This document shows, in pieces, positions 1-5,160 of a stretch of 5,720 nucleotides of DNA. This DNA is from Spirochaetaceae bacterium (GTDB taxonomy: Bacteria; Spirochaetota; Spirochaetia; Sphaerochaetales; Sphaerochaetaceae). The position numbers and the translations under genes are program-made. The notes beneath the pieces are model-generated. The model saw only the letters and a list, made by a program, of their open reading frames with translations, did no database searches and had not been told where the DNA came from. The stretch covers positions 1-5,720 of the forward strand of contig JAENWY010000149.1 of assembly GCA_016649775.1 (NCBI GenBank). Reading direction: 5' to 3'. Within the stretch, counting starts at the first letter, position 1; every line of letters starts with the position of its first letter.

Positions 1-2
1 AA

Positions 3-1175
3 TTAGTATCCTCTTGCTCTCCAAACCTCTCTAATTGTTAACAATTTTTCTCCAGCAGCATGTAAAGTTTCTTCTTGCTTTGCATAGTGAAAACGAATTA
101 GATGATTAATAGGTTCTCTAAAAAAACTAGATCCAGGAACCGCTGCTACACCAACTTCTTTACAGAGCCATTCACAAAATTTATTGTCGTCAGTTGCATC
201 AAATTCACTGATATCAACAAGAACATAGTATGCTCCCTGAGGCTTAGTATATTTAAGATCTATTTTATCTAAATAGGATGTAAATATATCACGCTTTTTA
301 GTATATACCTTTTGGAGTTCTTTATAATAAGAATCGGGCATCTCTAGTCCAACAATTGCTGCTTCCTGAAGAGGCGCAGCAGCGCCTACTGTCAAAAAGT
401 CATGAACTTTCTTAACACTGTCAATTACTCGTTGGTCTCCAAATACATAACCAAGTCTCCAACCTGTTATTGAATATGTCTTTGATAATGAATTACAGGT
501 TATTGTACGCTCTGCCATGTTAGGAAGAGTAGCAAAAGAAATGTGTGTGTAAGGTTCATAAATAATATGCTCATATACTTCATCAGTAATTACCCAAACA
601 TCAAATTCTTGAGCTAATGAGGCTATATAAGTTAATTCATCAAGATTAAACACTTTACCAGTTGGATTACTTGGATTGCATAAAATTAAGGCTTTAGGAG
701 ATTTCTCAAATGCAGCTCTCAGTTCAGCTCTATCAAAAGAAAAAGATGGTGGAGTTAAAGGTACATAGATAGGTTCTGCACCACTTAATATCGCATCGGC
801 TCCATAATTTTCATAAAAGGGAGAGAAAACAATAACCTTATCACCAGGATTTACAACTGATAGCATTGAGGCCATCATAGCTTCTGTTGAACCACAGGTT
901 ACAACTAGATTTTTTTCAGGATCAACATTTAATCCGGTTGACTTCTCAATTTTTTTTGCAAGTGCATCTCTGAAGTTCTTTGCTCCCCAAGTTATTGCAT
1001 ATTGATGAGGGCCTTTAATTGCCGCCGTCCTAAGAGCTTCTTGTAATTGTTGAGGAGGATCAAAATCAGGAAATCCTTGAGATAGATTTATAGATCCATA
1101 TTTATTTGAGATTCTACTCATTTTACGAATAATTGATTCACCAAAGTTATGTGTCCTATTACTTGTTTGTGGCAT
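3..1175 (-). CDS. ybdL: PLP-dependent aminotransferase, YbdL/methionine aminotransferase-like
   Basis: This 390-residue fold-type I (class I/II) aminotransferase is full length for its family. Visible motifs: LSQGFPDFDPP near residues 31-41, as in E. coli YbdL and kynurenine aminotransferases; the cofactor phosphate-binding GSTEAM at 95-100; NPSNPTGK at 167-174 with Asn170; TDEVY at 197-201 with Asp198 for the pyridine nitrogen; SLSKTYSITGWRLGY with the Schiff-base Lys232 and Arg240; and Arg361 in LIRFHYAK for the substrate carboxylate. All expected active-site residues are present. E. coli YbdL prefers methionine, giving 4-methylthio-2-oxobutyrate. That substrate is inferred here from family resemblance and from the methionine transporter upstream; another amino acid is possible. 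The ATG is preceded by AAGGA at 6-nt spacing and lies 9 nt after the dehydrogenase stop, so it is the last gene seen in the operon. The stop codon lies 3 nt from the window edge, so no operon terminator can be seen. Confidence 0.9.
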   Translation of the reverse strand: MPQTSNRTHNFGESIIRKMSRISNKYGSINLSQGFPDFDPPQQLQEALRTAAIKGPHQYAITWGAKNFRDALAKKIEKSTGLNVDPEKNLVVTCGSTEAMMASMLSVVNPGDKVIVFSPFYENYGADAILSGAEPIYVPLTPPSFSFDRAELRAAFEKSPKALILCNPSNPTGKVFNLDELTYIASLAQEFDVWVITDEVYEHIIYEPYTHISFATLPNMAERTITCNSLSKTYSITGWRLGYVFGDQRVIDSVKKVHDFLTVGAAAPLQEAAIVGLEMPDSYYKELQKVYTKKRDIFTSYLDKIDLKYTKPQGAYYVLVDISEFDATDDNKFCEWLCKEVGVAAVPGSSFFREPINHLIRFHYAKQEETLHAAGEKLLTIREVWRARGY

Positions 1176-1184
1176 TTTTGTTCC

Positions 1185-2267
1185 TTATTTAGATAGTTTT
1201 TCAACAGTCTCTATTGCTCTGTATAATAATTCATTATCAACAGCAAAAGGCAATAAACTAATGGTTTCATTAGGGGCTATTGCCGTATTTATTACTTTAT
1301 TTACATCATTCCGATTATTAAAATCAACTCCAATATCAGATAATTTTGTTGGTAACTCTAATATTAAGAATTTATTATATAGCTTCTCTAATTCTTCTTT
1401 ATCTTTTAAAAGAGCTGTTTGAACCAAAATACCATAGGATACCTTAATTCCATGTAATACCTTTTTAGAAGACTCTAATTGAGATAAGCCATTATGAATT
1501 GCATGAGCTGCTGCTATTCTAGTATAGCGCTCACCAAGACCACCTACTAAACCACCACCAGCTATAATAGCATCTACAACTCTGATAAATGAAGGACTTA
1601 GTTTTTTTATATCCATAGCCCTAAAAGCAGAGGCTCCTTCTTTAAAAAGTACATCTCCAATTTGTTTTGAAATGACTAATCCTATTGAAGCTGTTAATGG
1701 AATATCTTTTTCCTTTTTAGTTAAAATATCTGCTTCATAATATTTAGCTATGGTATCTCCAATACCTGCCCTTAAGTATATAGAAGGAGCCTCTAATATA
1801 ACTTGAGGTTCAACCACAACTAAAAAAGCAGCTGAATTAAAGATTTCATAATTAATCGCGTTCCCTTCTTTCGTATACCAAACAGATAATGGAGTCCAAG
1901 CAGCACAGGTAGCTGCAATTGTAGGTATAGAAATGAATGGTTTATTTAATTTAGCAGCTACTGCCTTTGCAATATCTAAAACAGTTCCACCACCCGCTCC
2001 TATTATAACTGGTGGATTACTTGATTCACCCACTATTAAATCAACTATTTCATGAGTACAATGGCCACTAACTAAATAATTATTTTTGGAATCCCTAACC
2101 TCTTTTGAAAGATACTGCTGAATTGATTCTCCAGATTTTTCACCATGTATATATATAGAAGCATTTAATTCATCTTTACAAAAAAATTCTTCTATTTTAT
2201 TAATTGCACCTGAGTGGCAGTAATAGTTTACTGCACCAGGTTGCACTCTTATTGAATTATTATTCAT
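1185..2267 (-). CDS. hcxA: Iron-type dehydrogenase, HcxA/YbdH-like 2-hydroxycarboxylate dehydrogenase
   Basis: This 360-residue cytoplasmic protein belongs to the glycerol dehydrogenase branch of the metal-dependent alcohol dehydrogenases. The NAD(P)-binding motif GAGGGTVLDIAK is at 90-101, and IPTIAATCAAWTPLSVWY at 114-131 matches, from memory, E. coli YbdH (HcxA) almost exactly. Metal ligands fit Asp171 (AGIGD), His255 (AAAHAIHNG) and His272 (LHGIKVSYG), at nearly the positions of glycerol dehydrogenase. E. coli HcxA reduces 2-oxo acids such as 2-oxobutyrate to 2-hydroxy acids, and its gene neighbours ybdL, the same pairing as here. The likely reaction is 2-hydroxy acid to 2-oxo acid with NAD(P)H; the methylthio compounds as substrates are inferred from context. 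The start has AGGA at 7-nt spacing. The 35-nt gap after metI holds no hairpin, so read-through is expected. A general glycerol dehydrogenase is less likely given the YbdH-specific stretch. Confidence 0.88.
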   Translation of the reverse strand: MNNNSIRVQPGAVNYYCHSGAINKIEEFFCKDELNASIYIHGEKSGESIQQYLSKEVRDSKNNYLVSGHCTHEIVDLIVGESSNPPVIIGAGGGTVLDIAKAVAAKLNKPFISIPTIAATCAAWTPLSVWYTKEGNAINYEIFNSAAFLVVVEPQVILEAPSIYLRAGIGDTIAKYYEADILTKKEKDIPLTASIGLVISKQIGDVLFKEGASAFRAMDIKKLSPSFIRVVDAIIAGGGLVGGLGERYTRIAAAHAIHNGLSQLESSKKVLHGIKVSYGILVQTALLKDKEELEKLYNKFLILELPTKLSDIGVDFNNRNDVNKVINTAIAPNETISLLPFAVDNELLYRAIETVEKLSK

Positions 2268-2302
2268 TTATTATTCCTTTGACTTTTAAACTTTTTAATT
2301 GA

Positions 2303-2965
2303 TTAATGTACAAAACTCTCTGCAATTTTATCGCCAATTATTTGTGCTATTTGAACAATAAATACTAGCAATATTACAGTTACAAGCATTACACCTGATT
2401 CATATCTGTAATAACCAAACTGAATTGCAAGATCTCCAATTCCACCACCACCAACAATACCAGCCATAGCTGAATACCCAATTAAACTTACAAATGTTAT
2501 AGTAATAGATCTAACAATGGCTGGTCTTGCTTCAACAAACAGAACATTTGTTATGATTAACTTAATGGAGGAACCAGTAGCAACAGAGGATTCAATAACG
2601 CCACTATCGATATCAGCAAAAGCACCTTCTATTAATCTTGCATGAAAGGCTATTGCACAAAAAGAAAGAGGTACTGAGGCTGCAATAGGACCAATAGTAG
2701 TTCCTGTAATTAATTTTGTAAGAGGTATTAGTACAACTAATAAAATAATAAAAGGAATTGACCTAATAACATTAACAAGTGTAGCAGCTATTGAATTAAC
2801 AACTTTATTTTTAACCAATAATTCAGTTTCACTTAAATATAAAATAAGACCTAAAATAGTACCAAAAATAAGAGCAACTAGTAATGAAATAATAACCATT
2901 TCTATAGTTTCATAACTTGCCTTCCACAAATATTGTTGTAAAATTTCTATTGTATTATTTCCCAT
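2303..2965 (-). CDS. metI: Methionine ABC transporter permease MetI
   Basis: This 220-residue inner-membrane permease is the usual length for MetI. Hydrophobic segments are visible at roughly 20-45, 58-85, 92-110, 152-172 and 190-212, matching the five-helix MetI topology. The cytoplasmic EAA-type coupling loop, which contacts the ATPase, is at about 124-150 (ESSVATGSSIKLIITNVL). It is followed by the family-typical SAMAGIVGGGGIGDLAIQFGYYRY block at about 165-188. Two copies should pair with two MetN subunits. The start codon lies inside the end of metN (11-nt overlap) and is preceded by GGGAG at about 6 nt, so translation is probably coupled to metN. Nothing in the sequence distinguishes L-methionine from D-methionine or related ligands. 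Confidence 0.95.
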   Translation of the reverse strand: MGNNTIEILQQYLWKASYETIEMVIISLLVALIFGTILGLILYLSETELLVKNKVVNSIAATLVNVIRSIPFIILLVVLIPLTKLITGTTIGPIAASVPLSFCAIAFHARLIEGAFADIDSGVIESSVATGSSIKLIITNVLFVEARPAIVRSITITFVSLIGYSAMAGIVGGGGIGDLAIQFGYYRYESGVMLVTVILLVFIVQIAQIIGDKIAESFVH

Positions 2966-4010
2966 AGTGTTCTCCCTTTTTAATTAATTCCACTTTAGTG
3001 GTATTATCTTTTAAATATTGAATTGCTTTTAATCTTTCACTTTCCTCCCCAAAGATTGATACCAATAAAATACCGAGAGGTTTTTTATTAATATATTCAA
3101 TCTTTCCACTTAAAATTGATAAATCAACACTAAAATTTTTTGATAAGTTTGAAATAATTGGATTATATGCACCCTCTCCTGCATAGAAGAGTTTTATTAA
3201 ATGAGAATCTTTTGAAATCACTAATTCCTCAGGAATCTCAATATCAAGAACACTTGAAACAAGTGATTTTGTTATAGGATTACTCGGATTGCTAAATAGA
3301 GAATAAGTATCATTTACTTCCACTATTTTTCCACTATCCATAACGGCTATTTTATTAAACAGTTTTTTAGCAACGTCCATTTGATGAGTTATAAAGACAA
3401 TTGTTACCTTTAATTTCTTATTGATGTCATTTAAAAGAGTTATAATTCCCTCAGTAGTTTTAGTATCTAAAGCACTAGTTGCTTCATCACAAATTAATAA
3501 TTCAGGATTATTTGCAAGAGCTCTTGCTATTGCAACTCTTTGTTTTTGACCACCTGATAATTGTGATGGATATGATTTTAGTTTATCACTCAATCCCACT
3601 AGCTTTAGGAGTTCAACAACCCTTGAGTGAATTTCAGATTTGGGATAACTAGCTGCTTTTAGATTAAAGGAAATATTCTCTTCAACCGTTGATCCACTTA
3701 TTAAATTAAAATGTTGGAATATCATACCAATTCGTAATCGTAATGCCCTTAAATCATTCCCTCTATTATCTGTTATATCAAAACCATCAATTAACACTCT
3801 TCCACTTGTTGGTGGTTGTAAAAGATTTATAACTCTTGCTAGAGTACTTTTACCTGCACCACTTGAACCAACTATTCCAAAGATTTCACCTTTAGTTACT
3901 TTTAAAGAGGCATGGGAAACAGCCTTTAAACTGTTTCCTTCTGCACTCTTAAAATAAACATCAATATCTTTTAATTCAATAATTGGATTATCTAATATTT
4001 TAGTTTCCAT
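2955..4010 (-). CDS. metN: Methionine ABC transporter ATP-binding protein MetN with NIL domain
   Basis: This 351-residue ATPase energises methionine import. The nucleotide-binding domain has a complete motif set: Walker A GSSGAGKST at 48-56, Q-loop Gln99 (IFQH), signature LSGGQ at 151-155, Walker B LLICDEATSALD at 171-182 with catalytic Glu176, and H-loop His209. A C-terminal extension from about residue 265 to the end (LIKLFYAGEGAYNPIISNLS onward) fits the NIL domain. In E. coli MetN this domain binds cytoplasmic methionine and shuts the transporter down (trans-inhibition). If that holds here, activity is limited by product as well as by the upstream leader. The start follows the metQ stop by only 2 nt, with just a weak, distant GGTGAG upstream, which suggests coupling to metQ translation. 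The end overlaps metI by 11 nt. Confidence 0.96.
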   Translation of the reverse strand: METKILDNPIIELKDIDVYFKSAEGNSLKAVSHASLKVTKGEIFGIVGSSGAGKSTLARVINLLQPPTSGRVLIDGFDITDNRGNDLRALRLRIGMIFQHFNLISGSTVEENISFNLKAASYPKSEIHSRVVELLKLVGLSDKLKSYPSQLSGGQKQRVAIARALANNPELLICDEATSALDTKTTEGIITLLNDINKKLKVTIVFITHQMDVAKKLFNKIAVMDSGKIVEVNDTYSLFSNPSNPITKSLVSSVLDIEIPEELVISKDSHLIKLFYAGEGAYNPIISNLSKNFSVDLSILSGKIEYINKKPLGILLVSIFGEESERLKAIQYLKDNTTKVELIKKGEHYGK

Positions 4011-4012
4011 AA

Positions 4013-4870
4013 TTATTTATTCTCACCATATTTATCAATCCACCATTGAGGTCTATCAAAGGTATTAAAGATACTATTGGGATTTGTAATTGCATTATAG
4101 AATTCAGGTGATTCAACTGCAGCTTTTAAAACTTTGCCAAGCACTCCATCAATATCAGAACTTCTTAGAGCTACTACATTTTTATAACCTTCAGCAAGCG
4201 TTTCAATTGCAAGAGCTCTATTGTAATCAAGATTAGCAGCTATTGCATAGTTACCAGGAACAATACCAATTGCGACGCTATCAAGAGATCTAACAATTTG
4301 AGCCCCATCAAGAGTTTTAAAAACTAATTTTTTAGGATTATCTGCAATATCTAATAGAGAGACTTTAGTTGGATCTATATCATCTTTAAGAGTGATAATA
4401 TTATATCTACTAAGTATACCAAGAGATCTTGCAAGATTAGTTGCATCACTAGCTAAGGCTACATGATCGCCTTCTTGTAATTGATCTAATGAGGTATAAT
4501 CATTACTAAATACTCCCGCTCCTGCAGTAGGAACTGCTATAAGAGAAGATAAATCTAATTTATTTGCTTTACTAAATGCATCTAAATAAATAGTATGCTG
4601 CATTAAATTTGCTTCTAACTCACCATTATTTAAGGCTTGATCGGGTTGAACCCAATCTGAGAATTGAACCACAGATACAGTGTATCCCTTGCTCTCTAAA
4701 TATGGTTCAAGAGCCACTTTAACCATGTCTCCATAAGGTCCAGGGCTTACACCAATTCTAATATTTTTAGAGTTTGAGGAATTACTTTCTTTATTTCCAC
4801 CTGCAAATGCAAATGATCCGATACTTAGTAATAATAGGCCACATAAAAGGCCTTTTGTAATTTTTTTCAT
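4013..4870 (-). CDS. metQ: Methionine ABC transporter substrate-binding protein MetQ (NlpA family)
   Basis: This 285-residue periplasmic binding protein of the MetQ/NlpA family delivers methionine to MetNI. Support: a family-type opening NIRIGVSPGPYGDMV, the LEANLMQHTIYLDAF block (ligand-site region), and a C-terminus ending in WWIDKYGENK. The first 23 residues form a classical signal peptide (MKK, then a leucine-rich core, then FAFA before GGNKES). Unlike E. coli MetQ and most Gram-positive homologues, there is no lipobox cysteine at the cleavage site; Cys10 lies inside the hydrophobic core. The mature protein is therefore probably soluble in the periplasm. I chose the ATG at 4870 because it begins the signal peptide; an in-frame TTG at 4915 would add 15 non-signal residues. 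Its ribosome site is poor (AAGAAG, 6 nt upstream) and its start region can pair with the leader peptide's Met codons, so initiation may be regulated. It is first in the operon. Confidence 0.94.
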   Translation of the reverse strand: MKKITKGLLCGLLLLSIGSFAFAGGNKESNSSNSKNIRIGVSPGPYGDMVKVALEPYLESKGYTVSVVQFSDWVQPDQALNNGELEANLMQHTIYLDAFSKANKLDLSSLIAVPTAGAGVFSNDYTSLDQLQEGDHVALASDATNLARSLGILSRYNIITLKDDIDPTKVSLLDIADNPKKLVFKTLDGAQIVRSLDSVAIGIVPGNYAIAANLDYNRALAIETLAEGYKNVVALRSSDIDGVLGKVLKAAVESPEFYNAITNPNSIFNTFDRPQWWIDKYGENK

Positions 4871-4880
4871 GATGAACTTC
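4866..4880 (-). promoter_or_regulatory. metQ initiation region able to pair with the leader Met codons
   Basis: The minus strand reads GAAGTTCATCATGAA, covering the weak metQ ribosome site and its ATG. UCAUCAUGAA can form 10 base pairs with leader codons 21-25 (5012-5022), broken only by one bulged A at 5019. The first repeat copy can alternatively pair its CUUC with GAAG and its AUGAU with AUCAU. Such helices would hide the metQ start. They are A-U rich, and AUG repeats easily match CAU, so chance is a real alternative. Confidence 0.35.
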
Positions 4881-4907
4881 TTTTTTAATTGTATACACGA
4901 TATAGAT

Positions 4908-4982
4908 ATCACCAAAGATTTATAGACAATAATGCTATAAACTTATGATACGTAAAATAAAAATTGGATGTGTTTGGTGGAT
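4908..4982 (-). other. Nested stem-loop between the leader peptide and metQ
   Basis: CACCAAA (4973-4979) pairs with TTTGGTG (4910-4916), extended by two A-T pairs past a bulged C. Inside it TTTATAG (4935-4941) pairs with CTATAAA (4919-4925) around a 9-nt loop, ending 2 nt before the outer 3' arm. No T-run follows, so it is not a terminator. It could bring the leader Met codons close to the metQ start. In such AT-rich DNA the inner hairpin may be chance. Confidence 0.4.
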
Positions 4983-4984
4983 GT

Positions 4985-5012
4985 AAAAATATTATGCGCG
5001 CTAGCGCATCAT
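4985..5012 (-). terminator. Candidate intrinsic terminator (attenuator) overlapping the leader peptide stop
   Basis: On the minus strand ATGCGC (5004-5009) pairs perfectly with GCGCAT (4994-4999) across a 4-nt loop TAGC, followed by AATATTTTT (4985-4993). Two further A-T pairs (5011-5012 with 4991-4992) extend the stem beyond a G-A mismatch. The 5' arm is exactly the last Met codon and the Arg codon, and the stop codon is in the loop. The stem is short, though four of its six core pairs are G-C, and the T-run is interrupted. It could therefore be a weak terminator, a pause site or only a translation-linked hairpin. Confidence 0.5.
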
Positions 5013-5084
5013 CATCATTGAAGAAATCATTGAAGAAGAGGTATTAAGAATGTTAATGTTTTTAGTTATATTAAAAGTATACAT
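5001..5084 (-). CDS. Putative methionine-run leader peptide (27 aa) of the met transport operon
   Basis: A short reading frame upstream of metQ encodes 27 residues starting MYTFNITKN and ending SSSMISSMMMMR before TAG. It has five internal Met codons: codon 19 and the consecutive codons 23-26. The ATG is preceded by GGAGAGG with ideal spacing, the best ribosome site in the window, and lies about 36 nt after the predicted transcription start. A hairpin with a T-run overlaps its last codons. A run of the cognate amino acid's codons in a short, well-translated frame ahead of that amino acid's transport genes is the hallmark of ribosome-mediated attenuation. No peptide homologue is recognised, as expected for leader peptides. 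The 131 nt between its stop and metQ, and the different frame, argue against it being a truncated MetQ start. The function is inferred, but the coding and context signals are strong together. Confidence 0.75.
   Translation of the reverse strand: MYTFNITKNINILNTSSSMISSMMMMR
5014..5037 (-). repeat. Tandem 12-nt direct repeat inside the leader peptide
   Basis: Two perfect, adjacent copies of TTCTTCAATGAT (minus strand) are followed by another GATGATG. The unit is four codons long, so the peptide shows the paired motifs SSMI and SSMM. Duplication and slippage of this unit would be a simple way to gain or lose Met codons. Confidence 0.8.
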
Positions 5085-5109
5085 ATTGCCTCTCCTTTCG
5101 GTTAATACC
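5040..5109 (-). other. Long-range 8-bp complementarity enclosing the leader ribosome site
   Basis: In the transcript GGUAUUAA near the 5' end (5102-5109) is perfectly complementary to UUAAUACC within leader codons 13-15 (5040-5047). The helix would enclose the leader Shine-Dalgarno sequence and start codon. It competes with the local 5' hairpin CGGU/ACCG (5099-5110) and would be opened by a ribosome translating the leader. The pairing is visible; any role is inference. Confidence 0.4.
5089..5095 (-). promoter_or_regulatory. Strong ribosome binding site of the leader peptide
   Basis: The minus strand reads GGAGAGG; its GGAG core lies 7 nt before the ATG at 5084. It is clearly stronger than the site of metQ itself (AAGAAG), which indicates that the short frame is really translated. 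The AGAGG part can alternatively pair with CCUCU in leader codons 15-17, next to the long-range helix described at 5040-5109. Confidence 0.8.
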
Positions 5110-5126
5110 GTTGATTAATAAGATAT

Positions 5127-5155
5127 ATAATTACGAAATTTTATAAAAGTGTCAA
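5127..5155 (-). promoter_or_regulatory. Probable sigma-70-type promoter of the met operon
   Basis: The minus strand has a perfect TTGACA -35 box at 5150-5155. At 17-nt spacing follows AATTAT (5127-5132), a 4/6 match to the -10 consensus. TATATA three bases further on is an alternative at a less favourable spacing of 20. Upstream of the -35 box is an A/T tract (about 5156-5176) that could act as an UP element. Transcription would start near 5120, just ahead of the leader peptide. The spacer contains the palindrome TTTTATAAAA (5139-5148), which may be chance in such AT-rich DNA. The -10 assignment is uncertain. Confidence 0.55.
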
Positions 5156-5160
5156 CATTA

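Larger units (their letters stand above)
4871..5120 (-). promoter_or_regulatory. Cis-regulatory leader of the metQ operon (candidate methionine attenuator)
   Basis: About 250 nt separate the predicted transcription start from metQ, a length typical of amino acid attenuators. In transcript order it holds a small 5' hairpin (CGGT-ATTA-ACCG, 5099-5110), the leader peptide with its Met run, a stop-codon hairpin with a T-run, a nested AT-rich stem-loop, and the weak metQ ribosome site. I recognised neither a SAM-I-type riboswitch core nor a T-box sequence, the common methionine-responsive leaders in Gram-positives. Exact ends depend on the unmapped transcription start. Confidence 0.6.

Noticed and set aside
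2268..2302. Possible transcription break between metI and the dehydrogenase
   Set aside because: The 35-nt gap contains no stable hairpin with a T-run and no convincing promoter; the next gene has its own good ribosome site, consistent with one operon.
4013..4915. Longer MetQ beginning at a TTG at 4915
   Set aside because: The 15 added residues do not look like part of a signal peptide and would place the positively charged MKK start internally. The TTG lies in the arm of a stem-loop with no ribosome site.
4994..5047. Plus-strand 17-codon frame (MRASASSSLKKSLKKRY) antisense to the leader peptide
   Set aside because: It has no Shine-Dalgarno sequence, and the sequence upstream of its ATG is an A/T run. 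Its serine/lysine pattern is simply the complement of the repeated Met/Ser codons on the other strand.
4871..5120. SAM riboswitch or T-box in the leader
   Set aside because: The leader is short and AT-rich, and I could not find the multi-helix SAM-I core or a T-box-like conserved sequence. A covariance-model search would settle this.
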